Counted from the first letter of the stretch, positions 34,509 through 44,460 are shown. The stretch is DNA of 64,000 nucleotides from Bacillota bacterium (GCA_023439185.1 JAEXOR010000031.1:1-64000), one strand, 5' to 3'. Notes: generated by a model not told the origin, from the letters alone. Translations and numbers: made by a program.

Positions 34509-35285
34509 TCAAGCCTTATTCTGCTCCAAAAACCATTGGATCAGACGTCCGGCAATGGTTTTATGTTCCGGAACCCTGGCCGGCATATCGCGGCATGAAA
34601 ACCAGCCGGCATCAGTCAGTTCCTGAGGATCAACCGCAATTTCTCCTCCGGCATATTCAGCGGTAAAAGCAACCATCAGGGAGTCCGGAAACGGCCAGGG
34701 CTGACTGCCGAAGTAACTGATGTTTTTTACCTCAACCCCGACTTCTTCCCGCACCTCCCGTTGCACGCATTCCTCCAGAGTTTCTCCCGGCTCCACAAAG
34801 CCCGCCAGCACGCTGTGGAAACCGGTGGGAAAACTTATATTCCGGGCCAGCAGGATCTTGTTTTCTCTAACTATGGCCACTATTATCGCGGGGGAAATGC
34901 GCGGAAAATATACAGCGCCGCAGCCCGGGCATTCCCTGGCAATTTCATCCGCTTTATTTTGGTTGGGGGCGCCGCATTTACCGCAGAATTGATGTTTGCG
35001 GACCCAATTCATAATTTGATACGCGCGCCCGGCCACCCGAAAGATTTCATCATCAGATTGAATAAACAATTTTCTCAAGCTTACCCTGCTAAAACCGTCG
35101 GGCAGCATTAACGAATCATCCGCCAGCTCGGCCGCAAAACAGGGGGAGCGCTCCTGCAAGCCGATATTGATTTCCGATTTCAACCGGATTCCCAGGGTCG
35201 CCAAATCCGCCTGGTTTGGAATAGAGAATGAACCATGATTATTTTTTAGCAGCAGCTTATGCTGTTCAAAAACAAACCACCGCAT
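34509..35285 (-). CDS. nudC: NAD(H) diphosphatase (NudC-type Nudix hydrolase)
   Basis: Hydrolyses NAD(H) to NMN(H) and AMP, and in some bacteria removes NAD caps from RNA. It has the zinc ribbon CGKCGAP...CPGCGAVYFPR near 101-125. The Nudix box is GFVEPGETLEECVQREVREE near 160, and the NudC-specific SQPWPFPDSLM follows near 194. At 258 residues it is a normal length. Confidence 0.94.
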   Translation of the reverse strand: MRWFVFEQHKLLLKNNHGSFSIPNQADLATLGIRLKSEINIGLQERSPCFAAELADDSLMLPDGFSRVSLRKLFIQSDDEIFRVAGRAYQIMNWVRKHQFCGKCGAPNQNKADEIARECPGCGAVYFPRISPAIIVAIVRENKILLARNISFPTGFHSVLAGFVEPGETLEECVQREVREEVGVEVKNISYFGSQPWPFPDSLMVAFTAEYAGGEIAVDPQELTDAGWFSCRDMPARVPEHKTIAGRLIQWFLEQNKA

Positions 35286-35443
35286 GAACGTTCACCACCC
35301 TTTACCCTCCCTTACCATTTTAACACAGAGCGGCAAGCCTTTAAGATACTATACCTAAAAAAAGAAACTACCGGCAGCGTAATTCTCCCCGGTAAAATAA
35401 CACATTAAACTGATATAGCACTCCTTATCCTAAAACTTTTAAC

Positions 35444-36748
35444 TCAATAAGTTATAAATCTGGTCAGGAATATAGATAACCCGGGAAAGGCAATAAACAG
35501 CGCCAGACCAACCGCCAAAGGGATTAAAAAAGGAATTACGCCCCTAAAAATAGTTGTCAGAGGCACATCGTCGGTAATCCCTTTGACAACATAAGCATTG
35601 ACCCCCACCGGCGGAGTCACCACGGCGATCATACTAAGCACCGTTATAATTACGGCAAACCAGATCAGGTCGTAACCCAGGTTGGTTATAACCGGCAAAA
35701 TAATCGGTATCATCAACACAATCAAAGCCATGGCGTCAATAAAACAACCCAGGACAAACCAGAAGGCAACAATTAGCACAATAATAATAATTGGTGAAAC
35801 ATCCAGGGCGCTTACCCAATTGGCCAGTTCCATAGGCAGCGTCGTTCTGGTGATAAAGTGGCCGAAAACAGTGGCGCCGGCAATCAGGAGCAGGATCATG
35901 CAGGACAGGCGCAATCCGTCACCGGTGGCCTGGACAAATTTCGGCCAGGTGAGCTGCCGGTTAAACAATCCAATCAGTATGGCTCCCGCTGCCCCAATGG
36001 CGCCGGCTTGAGTGGGAGTGAACCACCCGGCAAACAGCCCGCCGATGGTGACACCAAATAAGAGGAGGGTGTCGGTAAGGTCTTTTAAGGAGACCAGTTT
36101 TTGTTTCAGCGTAGCGGGGGGGCCGGTGGAAACACCGGCAGGGTCACGTTTACTGAGGTAATAAGCGGTAAACATAAAAAGGACCGCCAGTATTATGCCC
36201 GGGATTATTCCGGCGACAAACAGTTTTCCAATCGACTGTTCGGTTAATATGCCGTAAACAATAAAGGTGGTACTGGGCGGAATGATAATGCCCAGACCGC
36301 CGGACACCGCAACGGTGCCGGTGGAGAGCCAATCTTTGTAGCCAAACCGTTTCATCTCCGGAATCGCAATTTTACCGATGGTGGCACAGGTGGCCGAAGT
36401 AGAACCGCAAATAGCGCCGAATCCCGTGGATGCCGCAATGGTTGCAATGGCCAACCCGCCGGGCAGATGCCCAACTAAAACATAAGCCGTTTTAAAGATT
36501 TTGGTGCCGATTCCAGAAGCGAAGGCATAAGAACCCATCAGCACGAACATGGGGATGACGCTCAAAGGGTAGGAGGCAAACTGCTCGAAAATATCCCTCG
36601 GCAACAAACTGAAACCCACCGCGGGCGAAACCAGATAAGCGTAACCGGCCACGCCGGCCAGGGCCATGGCAAAGGAGATCGGCATCCCCACGGCAAAAAG
36701 GGCAAGCATAACCACAATTCCGATTATCCCGACTACTTCCGGACTCAT
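35444..36748 (-). CDS. dctM: TRAP transporter large permease (DctM)
   Basis: Large membrane subunit of a tripartite ATP-independent periplasmic transporter, 434 residues with about 12 hydrophobic segments. GLGIIIPPSTTFIVYGI near 150 and the second-half VTPPVGVNAYVVKG near 377 are the repeated DctM signatures. It uses a sodium or proton gradient to take up an organic acid delivered by the DctP protein. Its ATG overlaps the dctQ stop by four bases. Confidence 0.93.
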   Translation of the reverse strand: MSPEVVGIIGIVVMLALFAVGMPISFAMALAGVAGYAYLVSPAVGFSLLPRDIFEQFASYPLSVIPMFVLMGSYAFASGIGTKIFKTAYVLVGHLPGGLAIATIAASTGFGAICGSTSATCATIGKIAIPEMKRFGYKDWLSTGTVAVSGGLGIIIPPSTTFIVYGILTEQSIGKLFVAGIIPGIILAVLFMFTAYYLSKRDPAGVSTGPPATLKQKLVSLKDLTDTLLLFGVTIGGLFAGWFTPTQAGAIGAAGAILIGLFNRQLTWPKFVQATGDGLRLSCMILLLIAGATVFGHFITRTTLPMELANWVSALDVSPIIIIVLIVAFWFVLGCFIDAMALIVLMIPIILPVITNLGYDLIWFAVIITVLSMIAVVTPPVGVNAYVVKGITDDVPLTTIFRGVIPFLIPLAVGLALFIAFPGLSIFLTRFITY

Positions 36749-37278
36749 CTCTTAATCACCTCGACAGCAGATTCCAGCATTTCTTTCAACAGTATCAGAC
36801 AAAGGGGGATGCAGCATAAAGCGATCCAGAAGACAAAGGGATAAAGCGGTATTCTTGAGGTAGCCGTTACCTCCTGGTTGTTTTTTAAGACTTGCGCATA
36901 TTCAATGCTTTCCCAGGCCAGGAGGATAAATAACCCCAAACCCAGAACAGCAGCTATAAAATTGAACAGCCCTTTAATTCTTTTGGGGAGGCTATCCACA
37001 AATTCCAGTCTGATGTGTTTGCCGTCAATTTTGGTTGCGGCAAGAGCGCCGGCAATAGCTACTATCTGGAGGAAATAAACGACCTCGGTACCGGCGGCGA
37101 GAGGTTTACCAAATACCTTGGCTCCAATTACGTCAATCAAAGTAGCAATGATAATACCCACTATACCAATCATGGCGATACGTTCAAACCAGACGCTTAG
37201 TACACGGCTCAGCTTATCCAAGCCTTTCAAGGTACTGCCGGACGTGAATTCTTGCGGTATGCTGCCTGGTTTTTCCAT
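36745..37278 (-). CDS. dctQ: TRAP transporter small permease (DctQ)
   Basis: Four-helix small membrane subunit, 177 residues. Hydrophobic segments lie near 33-55, 70-92, 107-128 and 148-168, with the family motif TEVVYFLQIVAIAGALAAT in the second and KHIRLEFVD just after. It is coupled to dctM by overlap and separated from dctP by a strong hairpin. Confidence 0.9.
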   Translation of the reverse strand: MEKPGSIPQEFTSGSTLKGLDKLSRVLSVWFERIAMIGIVGIIIATLIDVIGAKVFGKPLAAGTEVVYFLQIVAIAGALAATKIDGKHIRLEFVDSLPKRIKGLFNFIAAVLGLGLFILLAWESIEYAQVLKNNQEVTATSRIPLYPFVFWIALCCIPLCLILLKEMLESAVEVIKR

Positions 37279-37297
37279 ACGCTACCTCCACATATTT

Positions 37298-37332
37298 CCG
37301 GGGTAAGCAAGTTAAATACCTGCTTACCCCGG
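37298..37332 (-). promoter_or_regulatory. Intercistronic hairpin between dctP and dctQ
   Basis: CCGGGGTAAGCA and TGCTTACCCCGG form a perfect 12-base stem with an 11-base loop in the 61-base gap. There is no T-run, so it more likely protects or partly ends the dctP message, giving more binding protein than permease. Confidence 0.65.
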
Positions 37333-37339
37333 ACAAGTT

Positions 37340-38455
37340 TTATTTTATATCAGCTTCGGAAGGAATATTTTGCGCAGTTTGCTGCTCGTCCCAATAAATA
37401 ATCCGCTCCTTGATAAACGCGATCTGGTCTTGGACCTCCTGTTCGGGTAAACCTTTACCCACCATTTTGGTGACGTAATTGTCAATTACCGGTTGGACGG
37501 CTTCTTTCCAGCGGGCCGCTTCTTCATCAGAGAGAGTGATAAATTCAGCGCCTTGATCGATGGCGGTCTGGAATCCCTCAACATTAATTTTATTCCAGCC
37601 AACCGCCGATTCAGTCTGATATTTGGCGCTGACATCGGTGAAAATTTTCTGCAAATCCGGCGGCAGGCTATCCCATTTGCCTTTGTTCATGGCGATATAA
37701 AACAGATACTGGTTGCCCACTGACGGAACGTAGGCGGTGTATTTGGTAACGTCAGCCAGCTTAAAGCTCTTTAACGACTCGGCGCCGACCAGAAGCCCGT
37801 CAATAGTCCCTTTCGACATCGCCTCGTAAACTTCCGTCATGGGTATATCGCGGGGAGTAGCCCCCAGGGCTTTCAGGGCATCAGCCACCTCGCCCGCGCC
37901 CCGCATCGTTTTACCCTTCAGGTCTTCCAGCGTTCTGACCGGACTTTTGGCCATATTGAGCGCCGCGGTGGTACCACCGTTAATAAGCAAGATTTTAAAG
38001 TTATCCCATTCCGAAGGCTGGTATTTTTCCAGAAAGTCCAAGGCCACATTTGTCCCTACCCAACTGGTTGAATAGCCCATGGGCAGGTCCAGGGATTCGG
38101 TAACGGGAAAGCGTCCCGGGGTATAGCCGATATGGGATAAACCGATATCCGCCAAACCCTGTTCTATACCGTCCGCGGTTTTTGGCGCGGTAAGGATGGA
38201 ACCGCCGGCAGCGTAGGTTATTTCAAGCCGGCCATTGGACTGAGCCTGGATTTCATTCATCATGTCACCCATCATTACAGATAGCATATGGGCGGGGGGC
38301 AGATAACAAGAAGCGGTTAATCTAATAGCTTCGGTAGATTCCTGTGCTGATGAACCCTGTTCCGATGTGTCTTTAGCGCACCCGCCGGAAAGCGCTACAA
38401 TGATGGCCAGGGAAAAAATTAATGACATGAGACAGGTGATGCCTTTTTTACTCAT
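37340..38455 (-). CDS. dctP: TRAP transporter solute-binding protein (DctP)
   Basis: Substrate-binding lipoprotein, 371 residues. The signal peptide ends in a lipobox LSGGC with cysteine at about 26, so it is anchored to the outer face of the membrane. SYLPPAHMLSVMMGD near 50, LKGKTMRGAGEVADALKALG near 183 and PMTEVYEAMSKGTIDGLL near 207 are typical DctP segments, including the conserved ligand arginine. Substrate is probably a carboxylate but cannot be told from sequence. Confidence 0.92.
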   Translation of the reverse strand: MSKKGITCLMSLIFSLAIIVALSGGCAKDTSEQGSSAQESTEAIRLTASCYLPPAHMLSVMMGDMMNEIQAQSNGRLEITYAAGGSILTAPKTADGIEQGLADIGLSHIGYTPGRFPVTESLDLPMGYSTSWVGTNVALDFLEKYQPSEWDNFKILLINGGTTAALNMAKSPVRTLEDLKGKTMRGAGEVADALKALGATPRDIPMTEVYEAMSKGTIDGLLVGAESLKSFKLADVTKYTAYVPSVGNQYLFYIAMNKGKWDSLPPDLQKIFTDVSAKYQTESAVGWNKINVEGFQTAIDQGAEFITLSDEEAARWKEAVQPVIDNYVTKMVGKGLPEQEVQDQIAFIKERIIYWDEQQTAQNIPSEADIK

Positions 38456-38602
38456 AAGAGTTTTCCCTCCTCCTAAATAGCAATCAATCCACTAATTAAC
38501 AACCGTGCGCTCTAATCACCTCCGTTACTCAAAATCCACATCGCAAATTAAAGCTTATTTCATCTTAAGTCATTAAAAAATAAGACCTTCCGGGCTTCTA
38601 CG

Positions 38603-38616
38603 CAACATTAATGTTG
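38603..38616. promoter_or_regulatory. Perfect palindrome in the dctP leader
   Basis: CAACATTAATGTTG is a 14-base perfect palindrome about 30 bases downstream of the predicted dctP start of transcription, well placed for a repressor. Confidence 0.5.
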
Positions 38617-38654
38617 TTAAAAAAGTGCCCAAAAGGACGAGTCTGATATTTTTT

Positions 38655-38683
38655 ATAATATTTAAATAAATCTGAATTGTCAA
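38655..38683 (-). promoter_or_regulatory. Sigma-A type promoter of the dctPQM operon
   Basis: On the minus strand TTGACA and TATTAT are separated by 17 bases. Predicted start near 38648, leaving a leader of about 190 bases. Confidence 0.7.
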
Positions 38684-38748
38684 TTAAGTTTATTGCCTTT
38701 AACACCAAAATAAGCCAGTGTTATAATAAAAAGTACATTGTCATCATC

Positions 38749-39579
38749 TCACCCAAGGTTCTTTAATATTTCGCGGTAACGCATGGTCGCCAGGTCGCTC
38801 GGTTCTCCCTTTTTGCAGAAAGCCAGCCCGTTTAATTTGCGGTTCAGCCGTTCCACGACAACCCGGCCGTCAACCAATTTGGATTCCAAAACTCCCAGCG
38901 CATCCAAAAACCGCCGATCCCCCTTTGCCCGGTCGTAAAAAGAAAGAACGTAGACATAAACAAAAAGGTTATAATTGGCAAAGGGATACTCCACCTGCAT
39001 AAACAGGGTACCAATTCCGTAATGACAGGGACCGAGGGGTTTACGGATCGCCCAATGCTCCAGCAGAAATTCCACGGCTCTGTCTAAGGCCGGTTCTTTA
39101 TTAAGTAAACCGGTAAACCGGAAAGCACTCAGGGCTGTCAGGGTCGGACCGGGATTGGAGAACTCTGTTTCCGGCCCTCTCCCGAAACTGAACTTTTTGC
39201 AACGCCAGCCGCCGTCACCGTGCTGAATCGCCAGCAGGTGGTCAAAGGTCCTCTGCAGCCTGCTGTCGGAAGCGTATCCCAAGTGGCAGAGAATGTCGAC
39301 GGCGTTAATGGTATGACAGGGATATATCGCGCCCTGGGGGGACAGCTTAAACCGCCCGTCCTCCCGCCAGGCGCTCAAAAACAGGTTGGCAATCTCCGTC
39401 AATAAAGGATCGGCGGGCTCCATACCCAGTTCCAACAGCATATGGGCGCAATTAAGGGTGGAAAACGGGTTTCCCTTATTCAGGCGTTTGTCCGAAGTAG
39501 TCCAATAATCGGCGCCGTTGTCATAACGCCTGGCCAGTATCGCGTCAACATCAGCTTGATATTGTTTTGCTACGGCCAT
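38749..39579 (-). CDS. Alpha-alpha toroid (terpene cyclase/prenyltransferase-like) protein
   Basis: A 276-residue protein whose repeats resemble the barrel of squalene cyclases and protein prenyltransferase beta subunits: WREDGRFKLSPQG near 70, FDHLLAIQHGDGGWRCKKF near 110, and further helical pairs. It is much shorter than squalene-hopene cyclases (about 630), and the catalytic DXDD motif is not seen, so cyclase activity is unlikely. No signal peptide. Function unknown. A TATAAT-like box lies 20 bases before its ATG. Confidence 0.7.
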   Translation of the reverse strand: MAVAKQYQADVDAILARRYDNGADYWTTSDKRLNKGNPFSTLNCAHMLLELGMEPADPLLTEIANLFLSAWREDGRFKLSPQGAIYPCHTINAVDILCHLGYASDSRLQRTFDHLLAIQHGDGGWRCKKFSFGRGPETEFSNPGPTLTALSAFRFTGLLNKEPALDRAVEFLLEHWAIRKPLGPCHYGIGTLFMQVEYPFANYNLFVYVYVLSFYDRAKGDRRFLDALGVLESKLVDGRVVVERLNRKLNGLAFCKKGEPSDLATMRYREILKNLG

Positions 39580-39679
39580 TTGTCAACAACACCCCCATTA
39601 TAGTAAAATAACTGTCGTAAAGCGCGTCATGGGACACAGGAAACAAAAAACCGAATCTGCAATTTATAGATAACCATTT

Positions 39680-41197
39680 TCAGTCTGCTAAAGACCCCTT
39701 AACTACCTTGACTTGTTCGATCAGCAACTGGAAGAGCAATTGCGATGCTTTGCTATCCCCAAGGGAAAAGCTGAAAGGCCCCTGAGCCTCAGATTTTATA
39801 CCAATACGCCCGGCAAGTTCGCCTTCATTTCTCGAACCTGTGGGTAATGGTTTTCCTTGATACTGTGCATGTGCGGCCATTGCAGATATTGCTCCTTTGC
39901 CGGCCGGTGCCAGGGCCATGTATTCAGGCTTAAACATAACATTGTGCGCGCCCTTCTTAAGAGTAAATTCCATCACCACTTCGTCTTCTCCCTGCCCATA
40001 GTTTTGGGCTTGCTCAAATCCGCCCAAGTGATGTTTAACCGGCATGATACCGACCCGATCGGTGGGTTTGGGATTAGTCAGGTCTTCCGGTTTAAGGGCG
40101 CCACCTTTCATTTGCTTTTCTGTTTCTGCCTTTTGTCCGTAAAACCAGCGGATTATAGCCAGCCCTTCCTCCTTTTTCATACCCCGGTAAAGGCGCAATT
40201 GTTCATCGGTCCTACTGCCGGCACTTTCAATTTCATCCAACAGTTTTTTTCCCGTTTCGCTGATTATTGCGGAGACATCCCGGGCCGTCCCTCTTGAACC
40301 TGTATAGTTCCCCCAAAACCCATTGAGCTGCGATTGTCGGTAAGCGTTGCCGCCATCCTCCAACCTATCACCGACCGCTTTGTCTTTCCAATATTTCTCT
40401 GTCAGCATGAAGCTCGGCCTCTGCTTAACTATCTCGGCAAACAGATCCGCCTGGGTCTTGAATACTCTGTCCTGATTGAAGAATACCTGGGCAAGATATA
40501 GATCGCGGTCCTCTTGATAGCCTTCCACGGTTTTGACGATATCGTCAACTTCGCTTTGCCTGGTGTATCTTCTGTCCCCAATAGTTACCGACGCCCGCTG
40601 GATTACAGCTTTTCCGCCCCCCTGGGAACCTATCTGCCTGATGGGAACGTTTATTTGCGTTGTGGGGAAATTTTTGCGTACTGCATAGCTTCCCACCTCA
40701 TCCGCCTCTTTTTCCAATCCGGCATCATCATTAACATCGGCGCCCCGTATCTGCATGGTGGCCCGCACCCGGCCCCGGGCCTGCTGGACCACGTGCCAGG
40801 TCTCATGGGGCAGATGCCGCTCCTGACCCGGCGCCACATGAATATCGGTCCCCTGGGTATAGGCAGAAGCCCCGACCCGGGCCGGCCTGTCGGAATTGTA
40901 GTGGACCCGCACATCGTCCATAGACATTCCCGATAATTGCTCCACCCCTTGTTTGAGATTATCCGGCAGGCCGGTGGTATTCGATCCGGCCGGTGGAGCG
41001 GCTTTCTCCCGGTCCGGGACCGCTGAGGCATTTAACCGCATAAGCTGCAGGACCGCCTGATTCCCAAGCATACGCTGCATCTGCAGCACTCCGGCCGCGG
41101 CCGGGGATACGGTCTCCGGTTCAGCTTGATTACTGGCGGTTTTTGGGGCTGCTTTGGCATTTAAACGCCACTTTTTGACGCTTTGATGCTCCGGCAT
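39680..41197 (-). CDS. DUF4157 (eCIS core) protein with ADP-ribosyltransferase-like C-terminal region
   Basis: The N-terminal 60 residues are a variable leader. Residues about 70-165 are DUF4157: GVEQLSGMSMDDVRVHYNSD, then HETWHVVQQARGRV with HExxH at about 130, then EKEADEVG. The C-terminal half (about 250-505) contains RLYRGMKKEEG, KHHLGGFEQAQNYG and VVMEFTLKKGAH. This order resembles the R-S-E layout of ADP-ribosyltransferase toxins, but the family is not certain. Such fusions are typical of injected effectors. I chose the ATG at 41197, with AGAGG upstream; the TTG three codons before has no spacing. It is a separate transcript behind a terminator. Confidence 0.75.
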   Translation of the reverse strand: MPEHQSVKKWRLNAKAAPKTASNQAEPETVSPAAAGVLQMQRMLGNQAVLQLMRLNASAVPDREKAAPPAGSNTTGLPDNLKQGVEQLSGMSMDDVRVHYNSDRPARVGASAYTQGTDIHVAPGQERHLPHETWHVVQQARGRVRATMQIRGADVNDDAGLEKEADEVGSYAVRKNFPTTQINVPIRQIGSQGGGKAVIQRASVTIGDRRYTRQSEVDDIVKTVEGYQEDRDLYLAQVFFNQDRVFKTQADLFAEIVKQRPSFMLTEKYWKDKAVGDRLEDGGNAYRQSQLNGFWGNYTGSRGTARDVSAIISETGKKLLDEIESAGSRTDEQLRLYRGMKKEEGLAIIRWFYGQKAETEKQMKGGALKPEDLTNPKPTDRVGIMPVKHHLGGFEQAQNYGQGEDEVVMEFTLKKGAHNVMFKPEYMALAPAGKGAISAMAAHAQYQGKPLPTGSRNEGELAGRIGIKSEAQGPFSFSLGDSKASQLLFQLLIEQVKVVKGSLAD

Positions 41198-41251
41198 AAA
41201 TAACAACCTCTTTTCTAAACATCGTCAAAGAACAATGACTGGTTTTGCAAT

Positions 41252-41284
41252 AAAGGCCCCGAACCATCTCGATTCGAGGCCTTT
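41252..41284 (-). terminator. Terminator between the effector gene and its upstream neighbours
   Basis: AAAGGCC-CGAA pairs with TTCG-GGCCTTT over a 9-base loop, with one unpaired base on each side. It would end the transcript of the large DUF4157 gene and its small partner. Confidence 0.55.
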
Positions 41285-41305
41285 GTTATGAGGTTGGATC
41301 ATGCG

Positions 41306-41767
41306 TTACTCCTCGCTGATACATTCCCGGATGGCTTCGATCCGCCGGTTTATTTCACCGCGAATGATGGCAATGGTATAAAGGGCGAGACGGGCGGCTT
41401 TCTCCGGCGTTTCTTCCGCGTCCAGCACATTAATCTGCCGGTGGTATAAATTCATGCCGGTATAGTAAATGCCATAGGTGCCGAAGCAGTCAAGGTTCCA
41501 CCGGGCAATAGCTTTTTCCAGCTCAGCCAGGCGGCTTTCAAATTTTCCGGCAATGGTGGAGTAAAACTGCATACCGTAACAGTAATCGCTGGCACTAAAG
41601 ATACACAGTTCGGTAAATACCTGGTCTCCATTGTCATTGACGGGAAGAAGAAAACAGATATATTCGATACCGTTTTCATCCGTACGCCTGAATGTATCAT
41701 TGCCTATCCTTCTCATCTCGGCATCCAGAGCTTCAGTATATGCGGTTATGGGCACTTTTTTAGTCAA
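41306..41767 (-). CDS. Small partner protein of the DUF4157 locus, unknown
   Basis: A 153-residue soluble, acidic protein. Its mixed alpha/beta pattern (strands around EYICFLLPVND and TELCIFSASD, then long helices) recalls YbjN or secretion-chaperone-like folds, but this is an impression only. It lies 24 bases after the large DUF4157 gene and is probably co-transcribed with it. A chaperone or immunity role is inferred from position. Confidence 0.6.
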   Translation of the reverse strand: MTKKVPITAYTEALDAEMRRIGNDTFRRTDENGIEYICFLLPVNDNGDQVFTELCIFSASDYCYGMQFYSTIAGKFESRLAELEKAIARWNLDCFGTYGIYYTGMNLYHRQINVLDAEETPEKAARLALYTIAIIRGEINRRIEAIRECISEE

Positions 41768-41791
41768 TTTTGCCCCTTCCCTCCCGATAAA

Positions 41792-44269
41792 TTATTTCCA
41801 GAATTGGTACCATTTCTTACCCTTTGCCTTATCATCCCGCTGCTTCCGAAGTTTTGCCTGTATTTCGGAGCTATGCTCCTTCTCAAGCCTTTCCTTAGCT
41901 TCATCAAGATCTTCCCCTTTTCTGGAGTAGAGCTTGCGGCCAACGGCTTTTTCATCATATTTACCGCCCGAGCCTTTGGAAAGTCCCGAGCCTTTTATAA
42001 GTCTCTCAGACAACCCGTCGCCGCTGTTAGCGCCCTGAGCAAGGTCTCTGGCACGCTTCTGACTCTCTTCCACAGTAAACTGCTCCAGGTCTCCGTGTTT
42101 CTGTCCGTGATAGCGCAACATGACGCGTTGCTCTTTGTTTCTTGCCTCGTCACGTTCACGTTGGCTCATACCGCGCCATTGTTCTTCGGAATATTTGTTT
42201 TTCAAGCGTTCATTGACATCTTGATCAAGATTAACCTCCTGATTGGCAACGGTGTGCTGAACATCCTCCGCGGCGCTATCCGCAAGCTTTCCGCCGATAA
42301 AATCCGTCGCGGTGGCGGCGGCGCTGAGCACTGCACCCGGAACTGCGCCCGCACCGGACAATGTCGCAATTCCGCCGGCAGCTTTCATCGTACCCGACAG
42401 AGCTTTCGTATAGCCTTCCATCTGATCAACGGTTGCCTGGCCCCGCATTTGTTTTGCGGACTTGAAAACCCTCTGCTCATTTTGGGAAAGTGCCTGACCG
42501 TGTTTTTCCTGATATTGAAGTTCATCCATCATCTTATCGGTATTGCTGGCCGTCATGGTTCCACGAATACCCTGCGCCGCCCCGGTGCCTACCTGTAAGG
42601 CATTGACAGCTAAGCCCAAACCCGGCACAACACTGTCCGCGATATTCAATCCGGGAATGGCGCTTACAGCATTAATGACGTTGGATACCCCTCCCACCAC
42701 ATGGGCAGTGGTATCAAGACCGTGTCTCACGCCTCCGGCAATATCGCCCTGCCTGAATTGTTCCACTGTTTTTTTGCCGCCATCATAGACTTCCTTACCC
42801 GTACCAACAAGGGAAACTGCGCCACCGATCATGCCGGTGACCGGAGCCTGTCCCTCCATAAAGCCCCTGCCGCCAAGATTAAGACCAAAAGTTTCCTGAG
42901 CGGTTTTCTGTGTATCTTTCCAGTCTTTCCCGATATCGCTTGCCGTAGATCCCGCCGTATCAACCATACCGGCTATTGAAGCGGCAGTGTCAATAAACCG
43001 GCCGTCTTCAACCGGCCCTTGGCCGGGATTCGACATATCGGGACGCGGCACATGGTTTAAAGCCACGGGCGAACGTCCGCCGCTGACGGCATTGCTGCGC
43101 GGCCGGACGGCGGGAGCAGCTTCTGAAGCAGCCTCAGGAGCCGCAGCGGCGGTTTTTCCCGCTTTCTCCGCCAGGTATTGCTGGCGGATCATCTGCCTCC
43201 GCTTTTCTTCTCTGACATCGGGGCTTTCAACATGCCGGAGGTTGACCACATTGGCGCCGGAATAGCCGCTTGTTCCTCTCTCACGCTGTACGCCATACGC
43301 CTCGATATCGTTCAAAACCGAATTTTGCATATGGCGTTTGACGGAATCCTGCAAGGTATCATCCCTTGAGCGCATATGGGCCAGGGGATTCATAACGGTA
43401 TGCTTAAATTTCTCAAACCCGCTGAGCTGCTTGTAAGCTCCCTGGTTCAGATTCAGGTCGTCAAGGGCTTTATGGTGAGCGTCCGCCATACCGCGGAAGG
43501 GGGACGCAATTGCATTGCCCAACCAGTAGGCGCCGTGTTTCAGATTGTCGAGTATGCCGCTGCGCTTGTTTGCCTCGGCTCCATGAGGTGCGCCGCGGTT
43601 GGCTTTTTCAGCCGCATCCGCTTTTCCCCTTTCTTCACGGATCTGCTTCAGTTCCGCTTCTTTCTGCTCCTCCGCCTCCTGCTCTGCTACTGTTTGGCCC
43701 TTTATTTTGCGTTTAATCCATTTAAAGGGATTGGGAAGCATTTGCACTCCGCCCAGCGGCGCCTCAGCACTGACTCCGGCGCCTTCTACAGCGCCCTGCT
43801 GCACCGTATGTACCAGCTCATGGGCCGCGGCGGAGGCTTCATAACCACCGGAGCCAAAATATACGTCGCCTCCCGCCGTAAAGGCACGGGCTCCCATGGC
43901 ATCCGCCTTCGCGGCGGAACCCGCGTCGGTATGGAAACGAACGGCGGAAAAATTGGCTCCCAGTTTGCGTCCCATGGTTGTTTTAACACTGTCCGGAGTT
44001 AAACCGCGAATATTGGCGGAAAGCCTCTCCGCCTCACTTTCCGCCTGGGGTATCTGTTCTTGCATCCGTGAAGGTATTACAGGCATCCGTGAGCGGATGC
44101 TGCTCTCCAACAAGCCCATATGTTTTTGCTCACCGGCGCTAATGGAATCGTTTCCTTTCATCATCCGGTTAATTAAACTGTTCGGCAGTTGCCCTTCCCG
44201 GGGGCTCGTCCGGCCATTTTGCGATAATTTCCGGGCGGCGCCGGTTCGTTTCGAACCATACTCTCTCAT
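41792..44269 (-). CDS. Large DUF4157 (eCIS core) protein with central hydrophobic region
   Basis: About 825 residues. DUF4157 covers about 85-160, with KLGANFSAVRFHTDAGS and AHELVHTVQQ (HExxH at about 149); the usual EADE segment after it is missing. A long charged middle region follows. Residues about 430-640 are glycine/alanine-rich and hydrophobic (GMIGGAVSLVGTGKEVYDGG, ADSVVPGLGLAVNALQVG), the kind of region seen in pore-forming or translocating effectors. The last 170 residues are highly charged. I prefer the ATG at 44269. Target and activity are not readable. Confidence 0.75.
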   Translation of the reverse strand: MREYGSKRTGAARKLSQNGRTSPREGQLPNSLINRMMKGNDSISAGEQKHMGLLESSIRSRMPVIPSRMQEQIPQAESEAERLSANIRGLTPDSVKTTMGRKLGANFSAVRFHTDAGSAAKADAMGARAFTAGGDVYFGSGGYEASAAAHELVHTVQQGAVEGAGVSAEAPLGGVQMLPNPFKWIKRKIKGQTVAEQEAEEQKEAELKQIREERGKADAAEKANRGAPHGAEANKRSGILDNLKHGAYWLGNAIASPFRGMADAHHKALDDLNLNQGAYKQLSGFEKFKHTVMNPLAHMRSRDDTLQDSVKRHMQNSVLNDIEAYGVQRERGTSGYSGANVVNLRHVESPDVREEKRRQMIRQQYLAEKAGKTAAAAPEAASEAAPAVRPRSNAVSGGRSPVALNHVPRPDMSNPGQGPVEDGRFIDTAASIAGMVDTAGSTASDIGKDWKDTQKTAQETFGLNLGGRGFMEGQAPVTGMIGGAVSLVGTGKEVYDGGKKTVEQFRQGDIAGGVRHGLDTTAHVVGGVSNVINAVSAIPGLNIADSVVPGLGLAVNALQVGTGAAQGIRGTMTASNTDKMMDELQYQEKHGQALSQNEQRVFKSAKQMRGQATVDQMEGYTKALSGTMKAAGGIATLSGAGAVPGAVLSAAATATDFIGGKLADSAAEDVQHTVANQEVNLDQDVNERLKNKYSEEQWRGMSQRERDEARNKEQRVMLRYHGQKHGDLEQFTVEESQKRARDLAQGANSGDGLSERLIKGSGLSKGSGGKYDEKAVGRKLYSRKGEDLDEAKERLEKEHSSEIQAKLRKQRDDKAKGKKWYQFWK

Positions 44270-44460
44270 GTTTAACATCGCCTTTCTCAAACGGATCAGG
44301 TAGCGACCGGTTTATTATTTTTATCTCATTTAAATTTTATAATAAAATTCATAATTTCATTATATCTAATAATAATATCAAACTCAATAACTGTACTGCC
44401 ATTTCTTTCCTCTAAAATTAATAATTCGACAAAAAGTTTCATTTAGCATTTAATTCATAC

